This document shows positions 47,515 to 61,381 of a stretch of 64,000 bases of DNA, one piece after another. How positions within the stretch are numbered: the first letter of the stretch is position 1; each line of letters opens with the position of its first letter. The notes under the pieces are model-generated. The model made no database searches. It had not been told where the DNA came from and saw only the letters and a program-made list of their open reading frames with translations. This DNA comes from Cavia porcellus (taxonomy: Eukaryota; Chordata; Mammalia; Rodentia; Caviidae): the NCBI RefSeq assembly GCF_034190915.1, contig NW_026947545.1:682001-746000 (forward strand), given 5' to 3'. A program made the translations under genes and the position numbers.

Positions 47515-50500
47515 CTGTGAACCGTAGGGTCTGAATTAGGATAGGCAGTGAGTTGCAATGTAGGATGGAGAAAAGCACCGCGGGGTGGTCAGCATGGGGA
47601 GGTCAGGGAACATGTAGTGGCAATGTAGGATAGGTTTCTGAAAAACATCGTGTTGTGGTGCGCATTGTATGGGTGTGTAACATTACATTCACTAGTAGGA
47701 GTGAGAAATATATCACGGGTTGGTGTGAATCGGAGGGTCTGAATTAGGATAGGCAGTGAGAGGCAATGTAGGATGGAGAAAAGCACCGCGGGGTGGTCAG
47801 CATGGGGAGGTCAGGGAACATGCAGTGGCAATCTAGGATAGGTTTCTGAAAAACATCGCTGAATGGTGCGCATTGTATGTGTGTGTAACATTACATTCAC
47901 TAATAGGAGTGAGAAAAGCATCACGGGGTGGTGTGAATCGGAGGGTCTGAATTAGGATAGGCAGTGAGTGGCAATGTAGGATGGAGAAAAGCACCGCGGG
48001 GTGGTCAGCATGTGGAGGTCAGGGAACATGCAGTGGCAACGTAGGATAGGTTTCTGAACAACATCGCGGGGTGGTGCGCATTGTATGGGTGTGTAACATT
48101 ACATTCACTAGTAGGAGTGAGAAAAACATCACCCGGTGGTGTGAATCGGAGGGACTGAAATAGGATAGGCAGTGAGTCGCAATGTAGGATGGAGAAAAGC
48201 ACCGCGGGTTGGTCAGCATGGGGAGGACAGGGAACATCCAGTGGCAATGTAGGATAGGTTTCTGAAAAACATCGCGGGGCGGTGCGCAATGTATGGGTGT
48301 GTAACATTACATTCACTAGTAGGAGTGAGAAAAACATCACGGGGTGGTGTGAATCGGAGGGACTGAAATAGGATAGGCAGTGAGTGGCAATGTAGGATGG
48401 AGAAAAGCACCGCGGGGTGGTCAGCATGGGGAGGTCAGGGAACATTCAGTGGCAATATAGGATATGTTTCTGAAAAACATCGCCGAGTGGTGCGCATTGT
48501 ATGGGTGTGTAACATTACATTCACTAGTAGGAGTGAGAAAAACATCATGGGGTGATGTGAATCGGAGGGTCTGAATTAGGATAGGCAATGAGTGGCAATG
48601 TAGGATGGAGAAAAGCACCGCGGGGTGGTCAGCATGTGGAGGTCAGGGAACATGCAGTGGCAATGTAGGATAGGTTTCTGAACAACATCGCGGTGTGGTG
48701 CGCATTGTATGGGTGTGTAACATTACATTCACTAGTAGGAGTGAGAAAAACATCGTGGGGTGGTGCGCATTGTATGGGTGTGTAACCTTACATTCACTAG
48801 TAGGAGTGAGAAAAACATCATGGGGTGGTGTGAATCGGAGGGACCAAAATAGGATAGGCAGTGAGTGGCAATGTAGGATGGAGAAAAGCACCGCGGTTTG
48901 TTCAGCATGGGGAGGACAGGGAACATGCAGTAGCAATGTAGTATAGGTTTCTGAAAAACATCGCGGGGTGGTGCGCATTGTATGGGTGTGTAACATTACA
49001 TTCACTAGTAGGAGTGAGAAAAACATCACGGGTGGTGTGAATCGGAGGGACTGAAATAGGATAGGCAGTGAGTGGCAATGTAGGATGGAGAAAAGCACCA
49101 CGGGGTGGTCAGCATGGAGAGGTCAGGGAACATTCAGTGGCAATATAGGATATGTTTCTGAAAAACATCGCGGAGTGGTGTGCATTGTATGGGTGTGTAA
49201 CATTACATTCACTAGTAGGAGTGAGAAAAACATCACGGGGTGGGTGAATCGGAGGGTCTGAATTAGAATAGGCAGTGAGTGGCAATGTAGGATGGAGAAA
49301 AGCACCGCTGGGTGGTCAGCATGGGGAGGTCAGGGAACATGCAGTTGCAATGTAGGATAGGTTTCTGAAAAACATCACGGGGTGGTGCGCATTGTATGGG
49401 TGTGTAACATTACATTCACTAGTTGGAGTCAGAAAAACATCACGGGGTTCTGTGAACCGGAGGGCCTGAATTAGGATAGGCAGTGAGTTGCAATGTAGGA
49501 TGGAGAAAAGCACCGCGGGGTGGTCAGCATGGGGAGGTCAGGGATCATGTAGTGGCAATGTAGGATAGGTTTCTGAAAAACATCGTGGTGTGGTGCGCAT
49601 TGTATGGGTGTGTAACATTACATTCACTAGTAGGAGTGAGAAAAATATCACGGGGTGGTGTGAATCGGAGGGTCTGAATTAGGATAGGCAGTGAGAGGCA
49701 ATGTAGGATGGAGAAAAGCACTGCGGGGTGGTCAGCATGGGGAGGTCAGGGAACATGCAGTGGCAATGTAGGATAGGTTTCTGAACAACATCGCGGGGTG
49801 GTGCGCATTGTATGGGTGTGTAACATTACATTCACTAGTAGGAGTGAGAAAAACATCACGGGGTGGTGTGAATCGGATGGACTGAAAAAGGATAGGCAGT
49901 GAGTGGCAATGTAGGATGGAGAAAAGCACCGCGTGTTGGTCAGCATGGAGAGGACAGGGAACATGCAGTGGCAATGTAGGATAGGTTTCTGAAAAACATC
50001 GCGGGGTGGTGCGCATTGTATGGGTGTGTAACATTACATTCACTAGTAGGAGTGAGAAAAACATCACGGTGTGGTGTGAATCGGAGGGACTGAAATAGGA
50101 TAGGCAGTGAGTGGCAATGTAGGATGGAGAAAAGCACCGCGGGGTGGTCACCATGGGGAGGTCAGGGAACATTCAGTGGCAATATAGGATATGTTTCTGA
50201 AAAACATCGCCGAGTGGTGCGCATTGTATGGGTGTGTAACATTACATTCACTAGTAGGAGTGAGAAAAACATCACGGGGTGGTGTGAATCCGAGGGTCTG
50301 AATTAGGATAGGCAGTGAGTGGCAATGTAGGATGGAGAAAATCACCGCGGGGTGGTCAGCATGGGGAGGTCAGGGAACATGTAGTGACAAAGTAGGATAG
50401 GTTTCTGAAAAACATCCCGGGGTGGTGCGCATTGTATGGGCGTGTAACATTACATTCACTGGTAGTAGTGACAAAAAAATCACGGGGTGGTGTGAATCGG

Positions 50501-52075
50501 AGGGTCTGAATTAGGATAGGCAGTTAGTGGCAATGTAGGATGGAGAAAAGCACCGCGGGTTGGTCAGCATATGGAGGTAAGGGAACATGCAGTGGCAATG
50601 TAGGATAGCTTTCGGAAAAATATCGCAGGGTGGTGCGCATTGTTTGGGTGTGTAACATTACATTCACTAGTAGGAGTGAGAAAAACATCATGGGGTGGTG
50701 TGAATCGGAGGGTCTGAATTAGGTTATGCAGTGAGTGGCAATGTAGGATGGAGAAAAGCACCGCCCAGTGGTCAGCATGGGTAGGTCAGGGAACATGCAG
50801 TGGCAATGTAGGATAGCTTTCGGAAAAACATCGCGGGGTGGTGCGCATTGTTTGGGTGTGTAACATTACATTCACTAGTAGGCGTGAGAAAAACATCACG
50901 TGGTGTGTGAATCGGAAGGTCTGAATTAGGATAGGCAGTGAGTTGCAATGTAGGATGGAGAAAAGCACCGCGGGGTGGTCAGCATGGGGAGGTCAGTGAA
51001 CATGCAGTGGCAATGTAGGAAATGTTTCTGAAAAACATCGCGGGGTGGTGCGCATTTTATGGTTGTGTAACATTACATTCACTAGTATGTTTGAGAAAAA
51101 CATCGTGGGTTGGTGCGCATTGTGTTGGTGTGTAACATTACATTCACTAGTAGGAATGAGAAAAACATCACGGGGTGGTGTGAATCGGAGGGTCTGAATT
51201 AGGATAGGCAGTGAATGGCAATGTTGGATGGAGAAAAGCACCGTGGGGTGGTCAGCATGGGGAGGACAGTGAACATGCAGTGGCAATATAGGATAGGTTT
51301 CTGAAAAACATCGCGGGGTGGTGCGCATTGTATGGGTGTGTAACATTACATTCACTAGTAGGAGTGAGAAAAACATCACGGGTTGGTGCACATTGTATTG
51401 TTGTGTAACATTACATTCACTAGTAGGAATGACAAAAACATCACGGGGTGGTGTGAATTCGAGGGTCTGAATTAGGATAGGCAGTGAGTGGCATTGTAGG
51501 ATGGAGAAAAGCAACGCGGTTTGGTCAGCTTGTGGAGGTCAGGGACCATGCAGTGGCAATGTAGGATAGGTTTCTGAAAAACATCTCGGGGTAGTGCGCA
51601 TTGTATGGGTGTGTAAAATTACATTCACTAGTAGGAGTGAGAAAAACATCACGGGGTGGTGTGAATCGGAGGGTCTGAATTAGAATAGGCAGTGAGTGGC
51701 AATGTACGATGGAGAAATGCACCAAGGGGTGGTCAGCATGGGGAGGACAGGGAACATGCAGTGGCAATGTAGGATAGGTTTCTGAAAAACTTCCCGGGGT
51801 GGTGCACATTGTATGGGTGTGTAACATTACATTCACTAGTAGGAGTGAGAAAAACATCACGGGGTGGTGTGAATCGGCGGGACTGAAATAGGATAGGCAG
51901 TGAGTGGCAATGTAGGATGGAGAAAAGCACCGCGGGGTGGTCAGCATGGGGAGGTCAGGGAACATTCAGTGGCAATATAGGATATGTTTCTGAAAAACAT
52001 CGCCGAGTGGTGCGCATTGTATGGGTGTGTAATATTACATTCACTAGTAGGAGTGAGAAAAACATCATGGGGTGG
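47515..52075 (+). repeat. C65 domain, first block (208-bp units)
   Basis: Mostly A-B-C65 units of 208 bp with n of 1, sometimes 2 (for example near 48.7 and 51.1 kb). Larger offsets are visible: 1,727 bp between B monomers at 48,004 and 49,731 and following units, 1,793 bp between about 50.12 and 51.92 kb, and 4,417 and 4,690 bp to the 53.5-55.0 kb block. Markers include B with GACAGGGAAC, B with CATTCAGTGGCAATATAGG, and A with GACTGAAATAGG. No gene seen. Confidence 0.9.
47866..47930 (+). repeat. Monomer C, 65-bp form (C65), representative copy
   Basis: Type example of the C65 monomer used from 47,450 to the end. Compared with C67, TGTGTGTTACATT becomes TGTGTAACATT: one GT pair is lost and a T becomes A. 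The rest of the monomer is the same, including the GTGCGCATTG start and the CACGGGGTG end. The unit thus shrinks from 210 to 208 bp, and 208-bp spacing is seen repeatedly, for example between the B monomers at 58,557 and 58,765. Confidence 0.93.
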
Positions 52076-55000
52076 TGTGAATCGGAGGGTCTGAATTAGG
52101 ATAGGCAGTGAGTGGCAATGTCGGATGGAGAAAAGCACCGCGGGGTGGTCAGCATGTGGAGGTCAGGGAACATGCAGTGGCAATGTAGGATAGAATTCTG
52201 AACAACATCGCGGTGTGATGCGCATTGTATGGGTGTGTAACATTACATTCACTAGTAGGAGTGAGAAAAACATCGTGGGGTGGTGTGCATTGTATGGGTG
52301 TGTAACCTTACATTCACTAGTAGGAGTGAGAAAAACATCACGGGGTGGTGTGAATCGGAGGGACCGAAATAGGATAGGCAGTGAGTGGCAATGTAGGATG
52401 GAGAAAAGCACCTCGGTTTGTTCAGCATGGGGAGGACAGGGAACATGCAGTAGCAATGTAGGATAGGTTTCTGAAAAACATCGCGGGGTGGTGCGCATTG
52501 TATGGGTGTGTAACATCACATTCACTAGTAGGAGTGAGAAAAACATCACGGGGTGGGTGAATCGGAGGGTCTGAATTAGAATAGGCAGTGAGTGGCAATG
52601 TAGGATGGAGAAAAGCACCGCTGGGTGGTCAGCATGGGGAGGTCAGGGAACATGCAGTTGCAATGTAGGATAGGTTTCTGAAAAACATCACGGGGTGGTG
52701 CGCATTGTATGGGTGTGTAACATTACATACACTAGTTGGAGTCAGAAAAACATCACGGGGTTCTGTGAACCGGAGGGCCTGAATTAGGATAGGCAGTGAG
52801 TTGCAATGTAGGATGGAGAAAAGCACCGCGGGGTGGTCAGCATGGGGAGGTCAGGGAACATGTAGTGGCAATGTAGGATAGGTTTCTGAAAAACATCGTT
52901 TTGTGGTGCGCATTGTATGGGTGTGTAACATTACATTCACTAGTAGGAGTGAGAAAAACATCATGGGGTGGTGTGAATCGGAGGGTCTGAATTAGGATAG
53001 GCAGTGAGTGGCAATGTCGGATGGAGAAAAGCACCGCGGGGTGGTCAGCATGTGGAGGTCAGGGAACATGCAGTGGCAATGTAGGATAGGATTCTGAACA
53101 ACATCGCGGTGTGATGCGCATTGTATGGGTGTGTAACATTACATTCACTAGTAGGAGTGAGAAAAACATCGTGGGGTGGTGTGCATTGTATGGGTGTGTA
53201 ACCTTACATTCACTAGTAGGAGTGAGAAAAACATCACGGGGTGGTGTGAATCGGAGGGACCGAAATAGGATAGGCAGTGAGTGGCAATGTAGGATGGAGA
53301 AAAGCACCTCGGTTTGTTCAGCATGGGGAGGACAGGGAACATGCAGTAGCAAGGTAGGATAGGTTTCTGAAAAACATCGCGGGGTGGTGCGCATTGTATG
53401 GGTGTGTAACATTACATTCCCTAGTAGGAGTGAGGAAAACATCACGGGGTGGTGTGAATCGGAGGGACTGAAATAGGATAGGCAGTGAGTGGCAATGTAG
53501 GATGGAGAAAAGCACCACGGGGTGGTCAGCATGGAGAGGTCAGGGAACATTCAGTGGCAATATAGGATATGTTTCTGAAAAACATCGCGGAGTGGTGTGC
53601 ATTGTATGGGTGTGTAACATCACATTCACTAGTAGGAGTGAGAAAAACATCACGGGGTGGGTGAATCGGAGGGTCTGAATTAGAATAGGCAGTGAGTGGC
53701 AATGTAGGATGGAGAAAAGCACCGCTGGGTGGTCAGCATGGGGAGGTCAGGGAACATGCAGTTGCAATGTAGGATAGGTTTCTGAAAAACATCACGGGGT
53801 GGTGCGCATTGTATGGGTGTGTAACATTACATACACTAGTTGGAGTCAGAAAAACATCACGGGGTTCTGTGAACCGGAGGGCCTGAATTAGGATAGGCAG
53901 TGAGTTGCAATGTAGGATGGAGAAAAGCACCGCGGGGTGGTCAGCATGGGGAGGTCAGGGAACATGTAGTGGCAATGTAGGATAGGTTTCTGAAAAACAT
54001 CGTTTTGTGGTGCGCATTGTATGGGTGTGTAACATTACATTCACTAGTAGGAGTGAGAAAAATATCACGGGGTGGTGTGAATCGGAGGGTCTGAATTAGG
54101 ATAGGCAGTGAGAGGCAATGTAGGATGGAGAAAAGCACCGCGGGGTGGTCAGCATGGGGAGGTCAGGGAACAAGCAGTGGCAATATAGGATAGGTTTCTG
54201 AAAAACATCGCTGAATGGTGCGCATTGTATGTGTGTGTAACATTACATTCACTAGTAGGAGTGAGAAAAGCATCACGGGGTGGTGTGATTCGGAGTGTCT
54301 GAATTAGTATAGGCAGTGAGTGGCAATGTAGGATGGAGAAAGGCACCGCGGGGTGGTCAGCATGTGGAGGTCAGGGAACATGCAGTGGCAATGTAGGATA
54401 GGTTTCTGAACAACATCGCGGGGTGGTGCGCATTGTTTGGTTGTGTAACATTACATTCACTAGTAGGAGTGAGAAAAACATCGTGGGGTGGTGCGCATTG
54501 TATGGGTGTGTAACATTACATTCACTAGTAGGAGTGAGAAAAACATCACGCGGTGGTGTGAATCGGAGGGCCTGAAATAGGATAGGCAGTGAGTGGCAAT
54601 GTAGGATGGAGAAAAGCACCGCGTGTTTGTCAGCATGGAGAGGACAGGGAACATGCAGTGGCAATGTAGGATAGGTTTCTGAAAAACATCGCGGGGTGGT
54701 GCGCATTGTATGGGTGTGTAACATTACATTCACTAGTAGGAGTGAGAAAAACATCACGGGGTGGTGTGAATCGGAGGGACTGAAATAGGATAGGCAGTGA
54801 GTGGCAATGTAGGATGGGGAAAAGCACCGCGGGGTGGTCAGCATGGGGAGGTCAGGGAACATTCAGTGGCAATATAGGATATGTTTCTGAAAAACATCGC
54901 CGAGTGGTGCCCATTGTATGGGTGTGTAACATTACATTCACTAGTAGGAGTGAGAAAAACATCACGGGGTGGTGTGAATCCGAGGGTCTGAATTAGGATA

Positions 55001-55179
55001 GGCAGTGAGTGGCAATGTAGGATGGAGAAAATCACCGCGTGGTGGTCAGCATGGGGAGGTCAGGGAACATGTAGTGACAATGTAGGATAGGTTTCTGAAA
55101 AACATCGCGGGGTGGTGCGCATTGTATGGGTGTGTAACATTACATTCACTAGTAGGAGTGAGAAAAACATCATGGGTAG
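52076..55179 (+). repeat. C65 domain, 896-bp duplication and related units
   Basis: Units starting at A 52,076 and A 52,972 match at 896 bp, with markers GATTCTGAACAAC, a C with GTGTAACCTTAC and a B with GTTCAGCATGG. Beyond about 52.5/53.4 kb the offset becomes 1,104 bp because the later copy holds one more 208-bp unit (B with CATTCAGTGGC near 53.54 kb). The section from about 53.5 to 54.1 kb also matches 49.1-49.7 kb at 4,417 bp. No gene seen. Confidence 0.88.
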
Positions 55180-57586
55180 GTGTGAATCCGAGGGTCTGAA
55201 TTAGGATAGACAGTGAGTGGCAATGTAGGATGGAGAAAAGCACCGCGGGTTGGTCAGCTTGTGGAGGTCAAGGACCATGCAGTAGCAATGTAGGATAGGT
55301 TTCTGAAAAACATCATGGGGTGGTGAGCATTGTATGGGTGTGTAACATTACATTCACTAGTAGGAGTGAGAAAAACATCACGGGCTGGTGTGAATCGGAG
55401 GGTCTGAATTAGGATAGCCAGTGAGTTGCAATGTAGGAAGGAGAAAAGCACAGCAGGGAGGTCAGCATGGGGAGGTCAGGGAACATGCAGTGGCAATATA
55501 GGATAGGTTTCTGAAAAACATTGCGGGCTGGGGCGCATTGTATGTGTGTGTAACATTACATTCACAAGTAGGAGTGAGAAAAACATCAGGGGGTGGTGTG
55601 AATCGGACTGTCTGAATTACGATAGGCAGTGAGTGGCAATGTAGGATGGAGAAAAGCACCGCGGGTTGGTCAGCATGTGGAGGTCCGGGAACATGCAATG
55701 TCAATGTAGGATAGGTATCTGAAAAACATCGCGAGGTGGTGCGCATTTTATGGGTGTGTAATATTCCATTCTCTCATAGGAGTGAGAAAAACATCATGGG
55801 GTGGTGTGAATCCGAGGGTCTGAACTAGGTTAGGCAGAGAGTGGCAATGTAGGATGGAGAAAAGCACCGCGAGTGGACAGCATGGGGAGGTCAGGCAATA
55901 TGCAGTGGCAATGTAGGATAGCTTTCTAAAAAACTTCGCGGGGTGGTGCGCTTTGTATGGATGTGTAACATTACATTCACTAGTAGGAGTGGGAAAAACA
56001 TCACGGGGTGGTGTGAATCGGATGGTCTGAATTAGGATAGGCAGTGAGTGGCAATGTAGGATGGAGAAAAGCAGGGAGGGGTGGTCAGTATGGGGAGGTC
56101 AGGGAATTTGCAGTGGCAATGTAGGATAGGTTTCTGAAAAACATCGCGGGGTGTTGCGCATTGTATGGTTGTGTAACATTACATTCACTAGTAGGAGTGA
56201 GAAAAAGATCGTGAGGTGGTGCGCATTTTATGTGTGTATAACATTACATTCACTAGTAGGAGTGAGAAAAACATCACGGGGTGGTGTGCATTGTATGGGT
56301 GTGTGTTACATTACATTCCCTTGTAGGAGTGAGAAAAACATCACGGGGTGGTGCGCATTGTATGGGTGTGTGTTACATGACATTCACTAGTAGGAGTGAG
56401 AAAAACATCACGGGGTGGTGTGAATCGGATGGTCTGAATTAGGATAGGCAGTGAGTGGCAATGTAGGATGGAGAAAAGCACGGAGGGGTGGTTAGTATGG
56501 GGAGGTCAGGGAACATGCAGTGGCCATGTAGGATAGGTTTCTGAAAAACATCGGGGGTGTTGCGCATTGTATGGTTGTGTAACATTACATTCACTAGTAG
56601 GAGTGAGAAAAAGATTGTGAGGTGGTGCGCATTGTATGTGTGTATAACATTACATTCACTAGTAGGAGTGAGAAAAACATCACGGTGTGGTGTGAATCGG
56701 AGGGTCTAAATTAGGAGAGGCAGTGAGTGGCAATGTAGAATGGAGAAAAGCACTGCGGGGTGGTCAGCATGGGGAGGTCAGAGAACATGCCCTTGCAATG
56801 TAGGATAGGTTTCTGAAAAACATAGCGGAGTGGTGTCCATTGTATGGGTGTGTAACATTACATTCACTAGTAGGAGAGAGAAAAACATCACGGGGGGGTG
56901 TCAATCAGAGGATCTGAATTAGGATAGGCAGTGAGTGGCAATGTAGGGTGGAGAAAAGCACCGCGGGGTGGTCACCATGGGGAGGTCAGGGAACATGCAG
57001 TGGCAATGTAGGATAGCTTTCTGAAAAACATCGCGGGGTGGTGTGCATTGTATGGGTGTGTAACATTACATTCACTAGTAGGAGTGAGAAAAACATCACG
57101 GCGTGGTGTGAATCGGATGGTCTGAATTAGGATAGGCAGTGAGTGGCAATGTAGGATGGAGAAAAGCACCTAGGGGTGGTCAGCATGGGGAGTTCAGGAA
57201 ACATGCAGTGGCAATGTAGGATAGGTTTCTGAAAAACATCGCCGAGTGGTGTGCATTGTATGTGTGTGTAACATTACATTCACTAGTAGGAATGAGAAAA
57301 ACATCACGGGGTGGTGTGAATCGGAGGGTCTGAATTAGGATAGGCAGTGAATGGCAATGTTGGATGGAGAAAAGCACCGCGGGGTGGTCAGCATGGGGAG
57401 GTCAGGGAACATGCAGTGGCAATGTAGGATAGGTTTCTGAAAAACATCGCGGGGTGGTGCGCATTGTATGGGTGTGTAACATTACATTCACTAGTAGGAG
57501 TGAGAAAAACATCACGGGTTGGTGCGCATTGTATTGGTGTGTAACATTACATTCACTAGTAGGAATGAGAAAAACATCACGGGGTG
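55180..57586 (+). repeat. About 2.2-kb higher-order repeat, copy 1 (2,407 bp)
   Basis: Taken from the A before a B starting GTCAGCTTGTGG to the next such A. Compared with the full copies it lacks one 208-bp unit after the first B and gains 407 bp: the unit with AGGGAGGGGTGG or GGAGGGGTGG occurs twice (B at 56,084 and 56,491), and the extra stretch includes the two C67 monomers at 56,284-56,417. No gene seen. Confidence 0.88.
56284..56417 (+). repeat. C67 dimer embedded in the C65 domain
   Basis: Two 67-bp C monomers between a C65 (ending 56,283) and a local A (from 56,418, with the domain variant CGGATGGTCTG). The first has CATTCCCTTGTAGG and the second TTACATGACATTC. Read side by side, all 134 bases equal 3,832-3,965; the 10,395-10,528 copy differs at GAAATACATC. 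The boundaries fall on monomer boundaries. Inferred origin: conversion or exchange with the C67 domain or a related array elsewhere; an assembly error is possible. Confidence 0.9.
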
Positions 57587-59173
57587 GTGTGAATCCGAGG
57601 GTCTGAATTAGGATAGGCAGTGAGTGGCAATGTAGGATGGAGAAAAGCAACGCAGGTTGGTCAGCTTGTGGAGGTCAGGGACCATGCAGTGGCAATGTAG
57701 GATAGGTTTCTGAAAAACATCTCGGGGTGTTGCGCATTGTATGGGTGTGTAAAATTACATTCACTTGTAGGACTGAGAAAAACATCATGGGGTGGTGTGA
57801 ATCGGAGGATCTGAATTAGAATAGGCAGTGAGTGGCAAAGTACGATGGAGAAACGCACCAAGGGGTGGTCAGCATGGGGAGGTCAGGGAACTTGCAGTGG
57901 CAATGTAGGATAGGTTTCTGAAAAACATTGCGGGGTGGTGCGCATTGTATGGGTGTGTAACATTACATTCACTAGTAGGAGTGAGAAAAACATCACGGGG
58001 TGGTGTGAATCGGATGGTCTGAATTAGGATAGGCAGTGAGTGGCAATGTAGGATGGAGAAAAGCACGGAGGGGTGGTCAGTATGGGGAGGTCAGGGAACA
58101 TGCAGTGGCAATGTAGGATAGGTTTCTGAAAAACATCGCGGGGTGTTGCGCATTGTATGGTTGTGTAACATTACATTCACTAGTAGGAGTGAGAAAAAGA
58201 TCGTGAGGTGGTGCGCATTGTATGTGTGTATAACATTACATTCACTAGTAGGAGTGAGAAAAACATCACGGGGTGGTGTGAATCGGAGGTTCTGAATTAG
58301 GATAGGCAGTGAGTGGCAATGTAGAATGGAGAAAAGCACTGCGGGGTGGTCAGCATGGGGAGGTCAGGGAACAGGCCCTTGCAATGTAGGATAGGTTTCT
58401 GAAAAACATAGCGGAGTGGTGTCCATTGTATGGGTGTGTAACATTACATTCACTAGTAAGAGAGAGAAAAACATCACGGGGGGGGTGTCAATCAGAGGAT
58501 CTGAATTAGGATAGGCAGTGAGTGGCAATGTAGGGTGGAGAAAAGCACCGCGGGGTGGTCACCATGGGGAGGTCAGGGAACATGCAGTGACAATGTAGGA
58601 TAGCTTTCTGAAAAACATCGCGTGGTGGTGTGCATTGTATGGGTGTGTAACATTACATTCACTAGTAGGAGTGAGAAAAACATCACGGCGTGGTGTGAAT
58701 CGGATGGTCTGAATTAGGATAGGCAGTGAGTGGCAATGTAGGATGGAGAAAAGCACCTCGGGGTGGTCAGCATGGGGAGGTCAGGGAACATGCAGTGGCA
58801 ATGTAGGATAGGTTTCTGAAAAACATCGCCGAGTGGTGTGCATTGTATGTGTGTGTAACATTACATTCACTAGTAGGAATGAGAAAAACATCACGGGGTG
58901 GTGTGAATCGGAGGGTCTGAATTAGGATAGGCAGTGAATGGCAATGTTGGATGGAGAAAAGCACCGCGGGGTGGTCAGCATGGGGAGGTCAGGGAACATG
59001 CAGTGGCAATGTAGGATAGGTTTCTGAAAAACATCGCGGGGTGGTGCGCATTGTATGGGTGTGAAACATTACATTCACTAGTAGGAGTGAGAAAAACATC
59101 ACGGGTTGGTGCGCATTGTATTGGTGTGTAACATTACATTCACTAGTATGAATGAGAAAAACATCACGGGTTG
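57587..59173 (+). repeat. About 2.2-kb higher-order repeat, copy 2 (1,587 bp)
   Basis: Same order of units as the next two copies but without three consecutive units (622 bp): those with B preceded by ACAGCAGGGAG, ACCGCAGGTTG and ACCGCGAGTG. The unit with CGCACCAAGGGGTGG runs directly into the unit with GGAGGGGTGG. No gene seen. Confidence 0.9.
58478..58485 (+). repeat. G8 homopolymer in a C-A junction
   Basis: Eight G in place of the usual GGGGTGGTG at a junction before an A reading GTGTCAATCAG. The same junction in the other copies has seven G (56,892-56,898; 60,687-60,693; 62,896-62,902). It is either a real slippage variant or a homopolymer read error. Confidence 0.8.
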
Positions 59174-61381
59174 GTGTGAATCCGAGGGTCTGAATTAGGA
59201 TAGGCAGTGAGTGGCAATGTAGGATGGAGAAAAGCAACGCTGGTTGGTCAGCTTGTGGAGGTCAGGGACCATGCAGTGGCAATGTAGGATAGGATTCTGA
59301 AAAACATCTCGGGGTGGTGCGCATTGTATGGGTGTGTAAAATTACATTCACTTGTAGGAGTGAGAAAAACATCATGGGGTGGTGTGAATCGGAGGATCTG
59401 AATTAGAATATGCAGTGAGTGGCAATGTACGATGGAGAAACGCACCAAGGGGTGGTCAGCACAGGGAGGTCAGGGAACATGCAGTGGCAATGTAGGATAG
59501 GTTTCTGAAAAACATCACGGGGTGGTGCGCATTGTATGGGTGTGTAACATTACATTCACTAGTAGGAGTGAGAAAAACATCACGGACTGGTGTGAATCGG
59601 AGGGTCTGAATTAGGATAGCCAGTGAGTTGCAATGTAGGATGGAGAAAAGCACAGCAGGGAGGTCAGCATGGGGAGGTCAGGGAACATGCAGTGGCAATG
59701 TAGGATAGGTTTCTGAAAAACATTGCGGGCTGGTGCGCATTGTATGGGTGTGTAACATTACATTCAAAGTAGGAGTGAGAAAAACATCAGGGGGTGGTGT
59801 GAATCGGAGTGTCTGAATTAGGATAGGCAGTGAGTGGCAATGTAGGATGGAGAAAAGCACCGCAGGTTGGTCAGCATGTGGAGGTCAGGGAACATGCAGT
59901 GGCAATGTAGGATAGGTTTCTGAAAAACATCGCGAGGTGGTGCGCATTTTATGGGTGTGTAAAATTCCATTCTCTCATAGGAGTGAGGAAAACATCATGG
60001 GGTGGTGGGAATCGGAGGGTCTGAACTAGGTTAGGCAGTGAGTGGCAATGTAGGATGGAGAAAAGCACCGCGAGTGGACAGCATGGGGAGGTCAGGGAAT
60101 ATGCAGTGGCAATGTAGGATAGCTTTCTGAAAAAATTCGCGGGGTGGTGCGCTTTGTATGGGTGTGTAACATTACATTCACTAGTAGGTGTGAGAAAAAC
60201 ATCACGGGGTGGTATGAATCGGATGGTCTGAATTAGGATAGGCAGTGAGTGGCAATGTAGGATGGAGAAAAGCACGGAGGGGTGGTCAGTATGGGGAGGT
60301 CAGGGAACATGCAGTGGCAATGTAGGATAGGTTTCTGAAAAACATCGCGGGGTGTTGCGCATTGTATGGTTGTGTAACATTACATTCAGTAGTAGGAGTG
60401 AGAAAAAGATCGTGAGGTGGTGCGCATTGTATGTGTGTATAACATTACATTCACTAGTAGGAGTGAGAAAAAAATCACGGGGTGGTGTGACTCGGAGGGT
60501 CTGAATTAGGATAGGCAGTGAGTGGCAATGTAGAATACAGAAAAGCACTGCGGGGTGGTCAGCATGGGGAGGTCAGGGAACATGCCCTTGCAATGTAGGA
60601 TAGGTTTCTGAAAAACATAGCGGAGTGGTGTCCATTGTATGGCTGTGTAACATTACATTCACTAGTAGGAGAGAGAAAAACATCACGGGGGGGTGTCAAT
60701 CAGAGGATCTGAATTACGATAGGCAGTGAGTGGCAATGTAGGTTGGAGAAAAGCACCGCGGGGTGGTCACCATGGGGAGGTCAGGGAACATGCAGTGGCA
60801 ATGTAGGATAGCTTTCTGAAAAACATCGTGGGGTGGTGTGCATTTAATGGGTGTGTAACATTACATTCACTAGTAGGAGTGAGAAAAACATCACGGCGTA
60901 GTGTGAATCGGATGGTCTGAATTAGGATAGGCAGTGAGTGGCAATGTAGGATGGAGAAAAGCACCTCGGGGTGGTCAGCATGGGGAGGTCAGGGAACATT
61001 CAGTGGCAATGTAGGATAGGTTTCTGAAAAACATCGCCGAGTGGTGTGCATTGTATGTGTGTGTAACATTACATTCACTAGTAGGAATGAGAAAAACATC
61101 ACGGGGTGGTGTGAATCGGAGGGTCTGAATTAGGATAGGCAGTGAATGGCAATGTTGGATGGAGAAAAGCACCGCGGGGTGGTCAGCATGGGGAGGTCAG
61201 GGAACATGCAGTGGCAATGTAGGATAGGTTTCTGAAAAACATCGCGGGGTGGTGCGCATTGTATGGGTGTGAAACATTACATTCACTAGTAGGAGTGAGA
61301 AAAACATCACGGGTTGGTGCGCATTGTATTGGTGTGTAACATTACATTCACTAGTATGAATGAGAAAAACATCACGGGGTG
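59174..61381 (+). repeat. About 2.2-kb higher-order repeat, copy 3 (2,208 bp)
   Basis: Full copy: ten A-B-C65 units, two of them with two C, or 32 monomers. B monomers start at 59,247, 59,454, 59,662, 59,868 and so on, with two 273-bp spacings where C is doubled. A 2-bp loss near 59,765 (CATTCAAAGTAGG) shortens one C. Neighbouring copy 4 differs by only scattered bases. No gene seen. Confidence 0.92.
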
